Numbered from the stretch's first letter, positions 9,511 to 19,361 are shown. The stretch is 64,000 nucleotides of DNA from Arthrobacter humicola (GCF_022803015.1 NZ_JAFKON010000007.1:186001-250000), one strand, 5' to 3'. Made by a program: numbers and translations. Notes: a model not told the origin generated them from the letters alone.

Positions 9511-10320
9511 ATGAGCTTTGATCCCGCGTCCTACGTCTTCACCCAGCCCTCTGCTCCCACTGCCATCCGCGCCTCCACGGTCCTGCCGGCCCGCCGCGAG
9601 AACGTCGAACTCCGCACGTCGGACGGGCACCGGCTGGTGGGCGAGCTCGCCGTCCCGGAAACCGGCGGAATCAAGGCAACACTCATCACGCTGCACCCGC
9701 TGCCGACGCACGGCGGCTTCATGGATTCGCACGTCTACCGCAAGGCCTCCTACCGGCTGCCAGCCCTCGCGGGAATCGCCGTCCTGCGCTTTAACACACG
9801 CGGCACCTCATCGCCGCGGGGAACCAGCGGGGGAGCCTTCGAGGAAGGCGTCGGCGAGCGTCTCGACGTCGAGGCCGCGGTGCAGTTCGCCGTGGACCGC
9901 GGCCTGCCAAACCGGTGGCTGGTCGGCTGGTCCTTCGGCACCGAGCTGGCCCTGATGTACGGCGCTACCGAGCCCGTCGCCTCGGAAATCGAGGGGGCTG
10001 TGCTGCTCTCGCCCCCGCTGCACCGGGCCACGGACGTGCACCTGAAGGAATGGGCCGAGGCCGGCAAGCCGTTGAAGGTCCTGGTCCCCGAGCACGACGA
10101 CTACCTGCAGCCGGCGGCTGCGGCCGCGAGATTCGCGCTGGTGCCGCAGGCGCAGGTGCTGGGGGTCGACGGCGCCAAGCACCTGTGGGTGGGGGAGAAG
10201 TACGCCGGGCGGGTTCTCAACGAAATCGTGGATGAGGTCATCCCCGGCGGCGCCACAGGGCGTGCCGGCACTGTGCTTCCGCAGGAATGGGACGGGCCGG
10301 TCGCCACGGCACACGCCTGA
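9511..10320 (+). CDS. Alpha/beta-hydrolase
   Basis: This 269-residue protein resembles the small dienelactone-hydrolase-like alpha/beta-hydrolases. It has an oxyanion-region [16 protein letters not shown], a strand with VLRFNTRGT, the nucleophile elbow GWSFGTEL (Ser141), an acidic region [10 protein letters not shown], and a terminal histidine in [10 protein letters not shown]. These supply a full Ser-Asp-His triad. Substrate is unknown. It is separated by 10 bp from the small CxxC protein upstream and ends at a strong bidirectional terminator. Confidence 0.8.
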   Translation: MSFDPASYVFTQPSAPTAIRASTVLPARRENVELRTSDGHRLVGELAVPETGGIKATLITLHPLPTHGGFMDSHVYRKASYRLPALAGIAVLRFNTRGTSSPRGTSGGAFEEGVGERLDVEAAVQFAVDRGLPNRWLVGWSFGTELALMYGATEPVASEIEGAVLLSPPLHRATDVHLKEWAEAGKPLKVLVPEHDDYLQPAAAAARFALVPQAQVLGVDGAKHLWVGEKYAGRVLNEIVDEVIPGGATGRAGTVLPQEWDGPVATAHA

Positions 10321-10352
10321 GCCGCCAACGGCGCAAAGGAAAAAACCGCACC

Positions 10353-10399
10353 GAAACAGGACAGCCGCACCGTGGACCACGGTGCGGCTGTCCTGTTTC
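10353..10399. terminator. Bidirectional terminator between convergent genes
   Basis: Near-perfect 23-base arms (10353-10375 and 10377-10399) meet around position 10376, giving a stem of about 21 bp with a small loop. The plus-strand end has TTTC and the minus-strand end TTTCGG, so T tracts are short, but the position between convergent genes supports termination in both directions. Confidence 0.8.
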
Positions 10400-10426
10400 A
10401 GTGCGAAAATCCGCCAGGCGGAACTG

Positions 10427-11743
10427 TCAGCGGCTGTCCTGGCGCGCGATGAGGATTTCTTTGACCAACAGCATGATGGCCGCCGCGGTGGGAATGGCGA
10501 TCAGGGCTCCGAGGACGCCCAGCAGGCTGCCGCCGGCGATGACCGAGATGACGGCGACGGCGCCCGGCACCGCCACGGCTTTCTGCATGATGCGCGGTGA
10601 GATGAAGTAAGCCTCGAACTGGAGGTAGGCGAAATAGCAGATGGCGAAGACGAGCGCGGTCTGCCAGCCGGCGGTCAGTGCCACGATTGTCACCAGGAAC
10701 CCGGCAATCATGCCGCCCACCAGCGGGATGAACGCCAGCAGGGCCACCACGAACGCCAGCAGCGTGGCGAACGGTACGCCGATGATCGACATCACAATGA
10801 ACGCGAACGTGGCGTTCAGCACTGCGACGGCGGCCTGGCCGATCACGTAGTTGCCCACCGAACCGGTGATTTCCTCGGACAGGGCTTCAACCCGGGCCCG
10901 GCGCGAGCGCGGCGCGAGCCGGTAGCCCCACTTCTTCATGGCAGGCAGGGCACCGAGGAAGTACAGGCTCAGGACCAGCACGATCAGTGCGCCGAACAGT
11001 CCGTTTGCCACGGTGGAGCCGAAGCCCACAACACCGCCGAAGATGCCGCCCATGGCGTCCGGGTTGTTCACGAACTTCTCCAGCTCCTGGCTGATCCGGT
11101 CCCGGATGCCGAACTGGCTGTCGACGCTCCGGAAGAATTCCGAGTCAATAAACTCCTGGACCCACTTGGGCGCCTGCTGCACGATTTGCGTCACCTGCTG
11201 CACGATCGTGGGGATCAGGGTGGCAAAAAATGCGGCGACTCCGAGTGCCAGGGTGGACACGGACAGGAGGATGCCGGCGGCCCGGGGGACATTCCGGCGT
11301 TCGAGCCAGCGCACCACCGGGTCCAGCCCCAGGGTGATGAAGAGCGCCGTGATGATCCACAAGAGCAACTGCGTCGTATTTGACCCGATCCAGTAGACCA
11401 AGAGGGCGAAGCCGACGCCGACCGTGCCCATGAAGCCCATATACAGGGGGTGCTGGGCCGACATGCGCGGACCGGGACTGCCGAAGCGGGCATCGGCCGC
11501 TGACGTCTCCTCGGCCCCGGCCTCGTGCTCCGGGGGCATCTCGAAGCGGATTCTCGGCTGGGCTCCGGGCAGGGGCTGGCGCAGGCGCCGGGCCGCGGAC
11601 AGCAGGACATTTGCCGCGGCAATCCGGGGGCGCGAGGTTGTGGGCCGGGGACTGGAAACGGGTTGTTCGGGGCCGGGTTCCTGGCTGTCGGATTCCTGCG
11701 CTTCTTCTGGTCCGGCGGAGGACGAATCCGTATGTTCAGTCAC
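10427..11743 (-). CDS. AI-2E family transporter (TqsA/YdiK-like permease)
   Basis: The 438-residue protein has a hydrophilic N-terminal extension of about 120 residues, rich in Ser, Pro and Glu, before the conserved membrane domain. That domain contains hydrophobic pairs (PLYMGFMGTVGVGFALLVYW, LLLWIITALFITLGLDP), the long amphipathic section with VQQAPKWVQEFI, and the last helices with FIPLVGGMIAGFLVTIVAL. This matches the AI-2E (UPF0118) family, whose members have been linked to signal export or cation transport; the real substrate here is unknown. It is transcribed divergently from the next gene. Confidence 0.85.
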   Translation of the reverse strand: MTEHTDSSSAGPEEAQESDSQEPGPEQPVSSPRPTTSRPRIAAANVLLSAARRLRQPLPGAQPRIRFEMPPEHEAGAEETSAADARFGSPGPRMSAQHPLYMGFMGTVGVGFALLVYWIGSNTTQLLLWIITALFITLGLDPVVRWLERRNVPRAAGILLSVSTLALGVAAFFATLIPTIVQQVTQIVQQAPKWVQEFIDSEFFRSVDSQFGIRDRISQELEKFVNNPDAMGGIFGGVVGFGSTVANGLFGALIVLVLSLYFLGALPAMKKWGYRLAPRSRRARVEALSEEITGSVGNYVIGQAAVAVLNATFAFIVMSIIGVPFATLLAFVVALLAFIPLVGGMIAGFLVTIVALTAGWQTALVFAICYFAYLQFEAYFISPRIMQKAVAVPGAVAVISVIAGGSLLGVLGALIAIPTAAAIMLLVKEILIARQDSR

Positions 11744-11906
11744 TGCGTTAAATGCCCTTAATTACTTGCTGCGCCACACTGGCGGCACTGGTGTGATGAT
11801 CACCGCAAACACTATCAGCAGGCTTGTCACCAGAGGGGAAAAACGCCCCCGCGGGCACCGCCGCTGGGGGCCGTCCGGGTCCCCGATCTGACTCGCGGGT
11901 AACAAA

Positions 11907-13838
11907 ATGGTTACTATTGAAGCTAACTGTCCGCTGATGATAGGTAGTATTTTGCGTTTCAAGACTGCAGTCGCCCTGGTGCTGCTTGGCCTCCTGACAC
12001 TCCTGGCCGGGATTGGCCAGAAGACGTTCTGGGCTCCCCCGGAGACGATTACGGCCACCGCTCCGACCGGCACCGCCGCGCCGCTGACCGTCTTCGACGA
12101 GAAGCTGAAGACTCTGCACCCCGGGACCGTGAAGATTACGGTCAAGGGTGAAGGGGCCTTCCTGCTGGCCGCGGGCCGGCCGGACGACGTCGACGCCTGG
12201 GTGGGCAAGACGGCCCACAACACCGTCGCCGGCGTCTCCGAGGACGGCAAGGCGCTGCAGCTGACGCATACCGACGGCGAAGCTACCGCGCCGTCGCCCG
12301 CCGGATCGGATCTTTGGGTCACTACCGAGAACGCCACCGGCGAAATGGACTACTCGTGGAACGCGCCGGCCGACGGCGACTGGTCGCTGCTCCTCGCCGC
12401 GGACGGCACCAAGCCCGCCCCGGGCTCCATCACGATGACTTTCCCGAACGACACCTCCACGCCGTGGGCCATTCCGTTCATGGTGCTCGGCGGCCTGCTG
12501 ATCATCGCCGGCGGGGCGCTGCTGGTCCTCAAGCCGAAGTCAGGCAACCGCGACGGCGGCGGCACCGGCGGCGGCACGTTCGCCCGCCGCGCGCAGGCCA
12601 AGGCCGCGGCACGCCGCGGGGACGACGGCTCGACGGCAAGCACCCAGGATCCTGCCGCACCCGGCACCCCCGCACCCGGCACCCCCGCACCCGAGACTGC
12701 GCCGCAGCCGGCCACGCCGGAGAAAACAGGCCCGGAGAAAGCAGCGGCCGGCCAGAAGAAGGGCTCCGGCACGGTGCGCCGTTCCGGCATCGTGGTGGCG
12801 GTGCTGACCGCCGCAGCCGTCGCCGGAACGTCAGTGGCCGCCCAGGCCAGCCAGACGCCCGCGCCGTCGCCCAGTGCCCCGGCCTCCAGTGCTCCCGTCT
12901 CCGGCGCCCCGGGCTCCGACGCCGCGACCCCGGGCAGCGAGGGCCAGACCGGCGATGCGCCGGTGCTGCTGGACGCGCAGTTCCGCCGCGTCCTGGAACA
13001 GGTTGCCGGTGCCGTCGATGCAGGAGACGCTGCCAAGGACGCCGCCAAGCTGGCGCCGCGGGTGGCCAAGTCCGAACTCCAGGTGCGCACACAGAACTAC
13101 AAGATCCGCTCGCAGGTCGGTTCCTACGAGGCCCGCATGCCTGTCCGCTCCACCAAGCTGCTGACCACGGTGGTCACCAACAAGCGCAGCTGGCCGCGCT
13201 CGGTCATGGCCGTGACGCAGGGCGAGGGCAACGTTGTCCCGCAGCTGCTGACCCTGACCCAGGAGTCCCCGCGGGATAACTACAAGCTGGTCAGCAGCAC
13301 CCCGCTGCAGCCGGGTGCCACATTCCCGGGAATCGGCCGGGCCGGTACGGAGACGCTGGCGCCCGCGGACAAGACCGGGCTCTCGTACAGCGGCGACGAA
13401 GCCCTCGCCGGGCTCGGTGACCGCCTGACCAAGGCCGACTCCACCTTCAAGGACAAGCTCGTCGAAGGCCAGTCCTCCCCTTACATCGCGGACACCCTCG
13501 CCTACCAGGCCGACGTCGTCAAATCAGGCGTCAACGGCACCTTCGCCTTCACGCACAAGGCGGCCGCGGACAACACTGTCGTGTTCCGAACCGCTGACGG
13601 CGGGGCCTTGGTCCTGGGACGGCTGAACTTCTCGTTCGACGGCACTCCGAAGGCCGACGGGGACAAGCTCACCATCGGCGACGACGCGGCCGCCCTGGCC
13701 GGCGGCAAGGAGACCAGCACCGGCATGGTGCTGGACTTCGCAGAGTCCGTGGCTGTCTATGTTCCGCCGGCCGGTTCCAAGGATCCGATGAAGCTCGTGG
13801 CCGCCACCCGCGGCCTGGTCGGGGCGTCCTTCAAGTAG
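11907..13838 (+). CDS. Multi-domain membrane protein of unknown function
   Basis: I do not recognise a named family. The 643-residue product has a first hydrophobic helix at about residues 19-37, an extracytoplasmic-looking domain up to about 190, a second helix (PFMVLGGLLIIAGGALLVL), a basic and Pro/Ala-rich segment (about 215-285, with two GTPAP-type repeats), a third helix (GIVVAVLTAAAVAGTSVAA) and a second external domain of about 330 residues. The topology suggests two exported domains tethered by one cytoplasmic linker. The start is uncertain: ATG at 11907 or, ten codons on, ATG at 11937, with no strong ribosome binding site at either. Arthrobacter relatives appear to carry it as a conserved hypothetical. 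Confidence 0.7.
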   Translation: MVTIEANCPLMIGSILRFKTAVALVLLGLLTLLAGIGQKTFWAPPETITATAPTGTAAPLTVFDEKLKTLHPGTVKITVKGEGAFLLAAGRPDDVDAWVGKTAHNTVAGVSEDGKALQLTHTDGEATAPSPAGSDLWVTTENATGEMDYSWNAPADGDWSLLLAADGTKPAPGSITMTFPNDTSTPWAIPFMVLGGLLIIAGGALLVLKPKSGNRDGGGTGGGTFARRAQAKAAARRGDDGSTASTQDPAAPGTPAPGTPAPETAPQPATPEKTGPEKAAAGQKKGSGTVRRSGIVVAVLTAAAVAGTSVAAQASQTPAPSPSAPASSAPVSGAPGSDAATPGSEGQTGDAPVLLDAQFRRVLEQVAGAVDAGDAAKDAAKLAPRVAKSELQVRTQNYKIRSQVGSYEARMPVRSTKLLTTVVTNKRSWPRSVMAVTQGEGNVVPQLLTLTQESPRDNYKLVSSTPLQPGATFPGIGRAGTETLAPADKTGLSYSGDEALAGLGDRLTKADSTFKDKLVEGQSSPYIADTLAYQADVVKSGVNGTFAFTHKAAADNTVVFRTADGGALVLGRLNFSFDGTPKADGDKLTIGDDAAALAGGKETSTGMVLDFAESVAVYVPPAGSKDPMKLVAATRGLVGASFK

Positions 13839-13894
13839 CCTTCGCCGGCGGGCATGGTGGCGCCGGGCGGGACTTCAATGGTTAGAGTGGAGCT

Positions 13895-14932
13895 ATGACT
13901 ACGCCAGCTTCCCGCCCGGTCCCGCCAGTTGCCGCCAGCCCGCTGAACCTGCGCGGCGCCGTCGATCTCTCCGCCCTAAAACAGCGGCCGGCGCCGAGTT
14001 CTCCGGAACCTGCCCGTCCCGGCGCCGCAGCCCCCGGCCCGGCGGCCTCCGCCGGTTCTGCCGGTGCCCCGGTGGCCCCGGCATCCGGCCCGGCCGACCA
14101 CGCAGGCCGGCCGTTGCGCGTGGATGTGACCGAGGGCAACTTCCAGGAGCTCGTGGACCTCTCGGCCCAGGTGCCGGTGGTGATCGCGCTCTGGGCCTCC
14201 TATTCGCCAGGCTCCGGCCAGCTGGTGGACGTCCTTGAAGGCATCGTCGAGAGCTACGACGGCCGGCTGGTCCTCGGGGCCGCGGACATCGACGTGTTCC
14301 CGGAACTTGCCCAGGCGTTCCAGGTGCAGGCCGTGCCGACCGCCGTCGCGGTGGTCAAGGGCCAGCCCGTGCCGCTCTTCCAGGGCGGCGCGGACGAACA
14401 GCAGGTACGCAGCCTGTTCGATGAACTTCTCAAGGTCGCGGCCGCCAACGGCGTGACCGGGCGGATCGGCGCCGGCGGCCCGGGTGGCGCGGAACCGGAG
14501 GCGCCGCCACTGCCGCCGCTGCACCAGGCGGCGTTCGATGCGATCGAGGCCGGCGACTACGCGGCCGCGGCCGCCGCCTACCGGCAGGCCCTGAACGAGA
14601 TGCCCGCCGACGCGGAGGCCAAGGCCGGCCTGGCACAGGTGGAACTGATGGATCGCCTGCAGGCCCTCTCCGGGCCCGAGGCAGATGCCCTGCGCCGGCT
14701 CGCGGCCGACGAGCCGGACGACCTCGAGGCCCAGCTCGGGGTTGCGGACCTGGATATCGCCGGCGGCCACATCGAGGACGGCCTTGGCCGGATCGTGACG
14801 TTCATTGGCCGCAACTTCGGCCCGGAACGGGAGACCGCCCGGGTGAGGCTGCTTGAACTCTTCGACGTCGTCGGCACCGGCGACGACCGCGTCGCCAAGG
14901 CCCGCCAGGGGCTGGCCCGGGTGCTGTTCTAG
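13895..14932 (+). CDS. Thioredoxin-fold/TPR co-chaperone (YbbN/CnoX-like)
   Basis: The 345-residue protein has a Pro/Ala-rich N terminus of about 70 residues, a thioredoxin fold (about 75-185; NFQELVDLSAQVPVVIALWA) and a C-terminal TPR-like region (about 205-345; AFDAIEAGDYAAAAAAYRQA). The thioredoxin active site should be CxxC after the WA strand, but here it reads SYSPGSG, so both cysteines are missing. That architecture matches YbbN/CnoX, a protective co-chaperone that holds unfolding proteins for DnaK and GroEL without acting as a reductase. It overlaps the next gene by one base (TAGTG), suggesting coupling. Confidence 0.85.
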   Translation: MTTPASRPVPPVAASPLNLRGAVDLSALKQRPAPSSPEPARPGAAAPGPAASAGSAGAPVAPASGPADHAGRPLRVDVTEGNFQELVDLSAQVPVVIALWASYSPGSGQLVDVLEGIVESYDGRLVLGAADIDVFPELAQAFQVQAVPTAVAVVKGQPVPLFQGGADEQQVRSLFDELLKVAAANGVTGRIGAGGPGGAEPEAPPLPPLHQAAFDAIEAGDYAAAAAAYRQALNEMPADAEAKAGLAQVELMDRLQALSGPEADALRRLAADEPDDLEAQLGVADLDIAGGHIEDGLGRIVTFIGRNFGPERETARVRLLELFDVVGTGDDRVAKARQGLARVLF

Positions 14933-16032
14933 TGGGATCGGCACTTTTCGCGCCGCTGGATCTGAGGTCCCTGCGGCTGCAGCACCGTGGCTGGGTGTCC
15001 CCGATGTGCCAGTACAGCTGCGACCCGGAAACGGGGGAGGGCGTGCCCACAGACTGGCACCTGATGCATCTGGGCTCCTTTGCCACCGGGGGAGCGGCCC
15101 TGGTCCTCACCGAGGCCAACGCCGTGAACGCCGCGGGCAGGATCAGCCCCCGCGACGCCGGCCTCTACAACGACGACCAGGCCGCAGCCTGGGAACGCAT
15201 CACCGCCTTCGTGCACCGCCACGGCACCGCGGAGACCAAGATCGGCACCCAGCTGGCGCACGCAGGCCGAAAAGCGTCCTCCTACTGGCCGTTCTCGGGC
15301 AAGTTGGGCAGCGTGCCGGCGTCCGAGGGCGGCTGGGACACCGTGGGTCCTGGCACCGGCGCATTCGACGGCTACGCGCCGCCGTCGGCCATGACGGAAG
15401 CGCAGATCGACGGTGTGATCGCCGATTTCGCCGCGTCCGCCGTGCGGGCCGTCGACGCAGGGTTCGACACGATCGAAATCCATGGCGCGCACGGCTACCT
15501 GCTGCACCAGTTCCAGAGCCCGCTGGTCAACGACCGCACGGACCGCTGGGGCGGGGACGAGGCGGGCCGGAACCGATTGACGCTTGCCGTGGTGGACGCG
15601 GTCCGCGCGGTCATCCCGGACTCCATGCCCCTGCTGCTGCGGATCTCGGCCTCGGACTGGGCGCCGGGCGGGATCGAGGCCGACGCCTCGGTCCGGATGG
15701 CCGCTGCCGCCGCCGAGCGCGGGGTGGACCTGGTGGACGTTTCCAGCGGCGGGGCCGTGGCGCACCAGCAGATTCCCGTGGGCCCCGGCTACCAGACCGG
15801 GTTCTCCGCCCGGATCCGGCGCGAAACCGGGGTCAGGACCGGCACGGTGGGACTCCTGACGTCCGCCGGGCAGGCCGAGCACGCGGTGGCCACCGGCCAG
15901 GCGGACGGCGTGTTCATCGCCCGTGCCGCCCTGCGGGATCCGCACTGGTGGCTGCGGGCCGCGTTTGAGCTCGGCCATGACCTCGCGTGGCCGCCGCAGT
16001 ACGAGCGCGCCCTGCCCCGGCATTCGTTCTAG
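14932..16032 (+). CDS. NADH:flavin oxidoreductase, YqjM-like old yellow enzyme
   Basis: The 366-residue FMN enzyme begins at a GTG that shares a base with the previous stop. It has the OYE TIM-barrel signatures: SPMCQYS (Cys near residue 25, the YqjM-type redox-modulating cysteine), QLAHAGRKAS, EIHGAHGYLLHQF, and the C-terminal GLLTSAGQAEH/ADGVFIARAAL flavin phosphate region. Such enzymes reduce activated C=C bonds of enones using NAD(P)H. The physiological substrate is unknown. It is translationally linked to the thioredoxin-fold gene. Confidence 0.92.
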   Translation: MGSALFAPLDLRSLRLQHRGWVSPMCQYSCDPETGEGVPTDWHLMHLGSFATGGAALVLTEANAVNAAGRISPRDAGLYNDDQAAAWERITAFVHRHGTAETKIGTQLAHAGRKASSYWPFSGKLGSVPASEGGWDTVGPGTGAFDGYAPPSAMTEAQIDGVIADFAASAVRAVDAGFDTIEIHGAHGYLLHQFQSPLVNDRTDRWGGDEAGRNRLTLAVVDAVRAVIPDSMPLLLRISASDWAPGGIEADASVRMAAAAAERGVDLVDVSSGGAVAHQQIPVGPGYQTGFSARIRRETGVRTGTVGLLTSAGQAEHAVATGQADGVFIARAALRDPHWWLRAAFELGHDLAWPPQYERALPRHSF

Positions 16033-16151
16033 AACCGGCATCCATTCCAGAACCGCATTCATTCCAGAAACAGCTGTGCCGGTTCCCGCGAGTGAAAACG
16101 TACGCCTTGCGGACTATCCTTTTCGCGCCGTCCGGCGGTTAGTCTGGCGTC

Positions 16152-16967
16152 ATGACATTCCAACCCCCTGGCCAGCAGGGACAGCCAGCCCCGGCCGGTC
16201 CGTCGTCGCCGCCGGTTCCTGCCCTGTCCCTGCTTGGCCTCGCCAAGCGCTTCGGCGACAAAATCGCCGTCGATGGCATCAGCCTGGACGTTCCGGCCGG
16301 CTCCTTCTACGGAGTGGTCGGGCCCAACGGCGCCGGCAAGACCACCACCTTGTCCATGGCGACCGGCCTGCTGCGCCCGGACTTCGGCACCGCGCTGGTC
16401 CACGGCGTCGACGTCTGGCAGCATCCGCTGGAGGCCAAGAAGCTGATGGGGATCCTGCCCGACGGCGTCCGGCTGTTCGACCGCCTCAGCGGCGAGCAGC
16501 TGGTCACCTATGCCGGCCTGCTGCGCGGGATGGACCGGGAAATGGTGGCGTCGCGGGTGGCGGAACTGCTCGCTGCCCTGGACCTGGCCAATGACGCCGG
16601 CACGCTGGTGGTGGACTATTCCGCCGGCATGACCAAGAAGATCGCGCTGGCCTCGGCGCTGATCCACGCCCCGCGGCTGCTGGTCCTCGACGAGCCGTTC
16701 GAATCGGTGGACCCGATCTCCGCGGCGAACATCCGCGACATCCTGGACCGCTACGTTTCCTCGGGCGGAACGGTCATCGTCTCCAGCCACGTCATGGACC
16801 TGGTCCAGCGCATGTGCGACCACGTCGCAGTCGTCGCGGGCGGCCGGGTCCTCGCCGCCGGGACTGTGGAGGAAGTCCGCGCCGGCGCCACCCTTGAGGA
16901 CCGCTTCGTGCAGCTCGTGGGCGGCCGGAACCACACGGAAGGGCTGGAATGGTTGCGCACCTTCTGA
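16152..16967 (+). CDS. ABC transporter ATP-binding protein
   Basis: The 271-residue ATPase has a Walker A loop GPNGAGKTT, an ABC signature reading YSAGMTKK (an SAGM variant of LSGGQ), Walker B LLVLDEPFESVDP and a switch histidine in VIVSSHVMD. The first 20 or so residues are Gln/Pro-rich. It overlaps the next gene, a large permease, by 19 bp, so the two form a two-gene exporter-type ABC system. The substrate cannot be inferred from these genes. Confidence 0.92.
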   Translation: MTFQPPGQQGQPAPAGPSSPPVPALSLLGLAKRFGDKIAVDGISLDVPAGSFYGVVGPNGAGKTTTLSMATGLLRPDFGTALVHGVDVWQHPLEAKKLMGILPDGVRLFDRLSGEQLVTYAGLLRGMDREMVASRVAELLAALDLANDAGTLVVDYSAGMTKKIALASALIHAPRLLVLDEPFESVDPISAANIRDILDRYVSSGGTVIVSSHVMDLVQRMCDHVAVVAGGRVLAAGTVEEVRAGATLEDRFVQLVGGRNHTEGLEWLRTF

Positions 16968-18520
16968 GGCTCAAGCTGACCCTGCTGCGCAACAGCGTCC
17001 GGCGCAGCCCGTGGCAGCTGGTGGGCCTCGGGATCGGCGCCCTGTATGCCCTGGGAATCGTGGCTGTTTGCGTGGCCGGGCTGTTCGTCCTGCGCGGGGT
17101 GGAGATTGAACTCGCCCAGACCGTGGTGGTCCTGGGCGGCGCCACGGCGCTGCTGGGCTGGGCCGTCATTCCCGTCGCTGTCTCCGCCGCGGACATGACG
17201 CTGGACCCTGCCCGGTTCACCACCTTTGCCGTGCCCATGCCGCAGCTGCTGGCCGGGCTGGCGCTCGGCGGCCTGATCGGCATACCAGGTCTCGCCACCT
17301 CACTCGTTGCGCTCGCCACGGTGGGCACCTGGTCCCGCAGCCTGCCGGCCGCAGCCGGCGCCCTCCTCGGTGCCGTGCTGGGCGTGCTGAGCTGCATCGT
17401 TCTCTCCAAGGTCGTGACCACGGCCACGGCCGGACTGGCAAGCTCCCGGCGCTTCAAGGACATCAGCTCAGTCGCCTTCCTCATCCCGCTCGTGCTCACG
17501 GGGCCCATCGTGGCGGGCATCGCGAGGGGAATCGCCGGTTCCGGCGATTTCCTGACCGGCCTGGCCAGGGCCCTGTCCTGGACGCCGGCCGGGGCGGCGT
17601 TCTCGCTCGGCGGCGAGCTGGCTGCCGGCAGCTACGCGGCCGCGACCGTGAAATTCCTCATCGCCGCGGCCACCCTGGCGGGGCTGGCCCTGGCGTGGAA
17701 GGTCCTGCTGCAGCGCGCCCTGGTGACCCCGCCCTACGCCGGGACATCCAAGCGGCGGACTGGCGGCACGGGCCTGTTCGGGTTGCTCCCGGCGACACCG
17801 GCCGCCGCCGTCGCCGCGAGGTCCCTGTACTACTGGCTGCGCGATCCCCGCTACGCCGGCGCGCTCGTGGTCGTTCCGCTCCTGCCGGTGCTGTTCCTCT
17901 TCCAGGGCAGCCAGAGCGGGTTCTACGGCCCGTTCCAGTTCGTCGGGCCGCTGACGGCCTTCCTCCTGGCGTGGTCGATCTCCACGGACGTCTCCTATGA
18001 CAGCACCGCCTTCGCCCTGCACGTGGCAACGGGGGTGCGCGGCGCCGACGACAGGCTCGGCCGTGCGCTGGCATGCCTGAGCTTTGCGCTGCCGGTGGCG
18101 GTCCTGTTCAGCGTCGGGCCGTTCTTCTTCACCGGCGACTGGGACAAGCTGCCCGCGGTCCTGGGCCTCTGCCTCGGCGTCCTCTTCACCGGCCTGGGCC
18201 TGGCCTCGGTGATCTCGGCGCGCTACACCGTGAGCGTCCCGCTTCCGGGGGACAGCCCGTTCAAGAAGCCGCCGGGCAACGTGGCCCAGACCCTCGCCGT
18301 GCAGTTCGGCGGCATGGCCGTGCTTCTGGTCCTCGTGGCTCCCGAGGCGGCGCTCGTGGCCGCGCAGTTCATCACTGGGAGCTCCGTGCCGGGCTGGATC
18401 GCGCTGGCCCTCGGACCCGTGCTTGGTCTCACACTCTTCGCCGTCGGTGTCCGGACCGGCGGAGCGTGGCTGGACCGGCGGGCGCCGGAGCTGCTGGCAC
18501 AACTGGCTGTCAACCGCTGA
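16949..18520 (+). CDS. ABC transporter permease
   Basis: This 523-residue membrane protein contains about 12 hydrophobic stretches, for example LVGLGIGALYALGIVAVCVAGLFVL near the N terminus and IALALGPVLGLTLFAVGV near the C terminus. It begins inside the 3' end of the ATPase gene and is its obvious partner. The N terminus (MVAHLLRLKLTLLRNSVRRS) resembles large ABC-2-like permeases of Actinobacteria. Export of a drug, lipid or peptide is plausible but not shown. Confidence 0.85.
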   Translation: MVAHLLRLKLTLLRNSVRRSPWQLVGLGIGALYALGIVAVCVAGLFVLRGVEIELAQTVVVLGGATALLGWAVIPVAVSAADMTLDPARFTTFAVPMPQLLAGLALGGLIGIPGLATSLVALATVGTWSRSLPAAAGALLGAVLGVLSCIVLSKVVTTATAGLASSRRFKDISSVAFLIPLVLTGPIVAGIARGIAGSGDFLTGLARALSWTPAGAAFSLGGELAAGSYAAATVKFLIAAATLAGLALAWKVLLQRALVTPPYAGTSKRRTGGTGLFGLLPATPAAAVAARSLYYWLRDPRYAGALVVVPLLPVLFLFQGSQSGFYGPFQFVGPLTAFLLAWSISTDVSYDSTAFALHVATGVRGADDRLGRALACLSFALPVAVLFSVGPFFFTGDWDKLPAVLGLCLGVLFTGLGLASVISARYTVSVPLPGDSPFKKPPGNVAQTLAVQFGGMAVLLVLVAPEAALVAAQFITGSSVPGWIALALGPVLGLTLFAVGVRTGGAWLDRRAPELLAQLAVNR

Positions 18521-18578
18521 CGGGTGCATGCTGGGAGTGCGCAGACTCGGAAACCAGGTAGGCCAGTAAGGCAGGATC

Positions 18579-19361
18579 ATGGAAGTTGTCATCCTTCCCG
18601 GCAGCAAACAGATCGCGTCGCTTGCCGCGGATGCGGTGGAGGCCCTTCTCCGCCGCAAGCCCGACGCCGTCCTGGGCCTGGCGACCGGTTCCACGCCCCT
18701 GCCGGTGTATGTCGAACTGGCGGCGCGGCACGAGCGCGCCGGCCTGGATTTCAGCCGGGTCCGCGCCTTCGCCCTGGACGAGTACGTGGGGCTGCCGGCC
18801 GGCCACCCGGAGTCCTACCGCGAGGTGATCGCCCGCGAATTCACCGCACGGGTGAACATCAGTCCGGCCAACGTCCACGTGCCCGACGGCGCGGCGGCGG
18901 ACATCCCCGCAGCCTGCCGGGCCTACGAAGATGCCATCCGCGATGCCGGGGGCGTGGACCTTCAGCTCCTCGGCGTCGGAACGGACGGCCACATCGGGTT
19001 CAACGAACCGGGATCGTCGCTGGCGTCCCGGACGCGGATCAAGACCCTGATCGAGCAGACACGCCGGGACAACGCACGGTTTTTCGGCAGCCTGGCCGAC
19101 GTGCCGCACCACGTCCTGACCCAAGGCCTGGGCACCATCCTGGATGCCCGCCACGTGATCCTGATCGCCACCGGTGCGCAAAAAGCCCAGGCCGTCCGGG
19201 ACCTCGCGGAGGGCCCCGTCGCCGCCATCTGTGCGGCCTCCGTCCTGCAGTTGCACCCGCACGCCACCATCCTCCTGGACGAGGCGGCGGCGTCGTCGCT
19301 GCGGCTGGCGGATTACTACCGCCACAGCTACGACCACAAACCCGCCTGGCAGGGCCTCTAG
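18579..19361 (+). CDS. nagB: Glucosamine-6-phosphate deaminase
   Basis: The 260-residue enzyme converts glucosamine 6-phosphate into fructose 6-phosphate and ammonia, connecting amino-sugar use to glycolysis. Family signatures are GLATGSTPLPVY (phosphate loop), FALDEYVGLP, and GVGTDGHIGFNEPGSS, which carries the catalytic region. The C-terminal ILLDEAAASSL is also typical. The length is close to the 260-266 residues usual in the family. No nagA or transporter gene lies beside it, so it stands as a single transcription unit here. Confidence 0.95.
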   Translation: MEVVILPGSKQIASLAADAVEALLRRKPDAVLGLATGSTPLPVYVELAARHERAGLDFSRVRAFALDEYVGLPAGHPESYREVIAREFTARVNISPANVHVPDGAAADIPAACRAYEDAIRDAGGVDLQLLGVGTDGHIGFNEPGSSLASRTRIKTLIEQTRRDNARFFGSLADVPHHVLTQGLGTILDARHVILIATGAQKAQAVRDLAEGPVAAICAASVLQLHPHATILLDEAAASSLRLADYYRHSYDHKPAWQGL

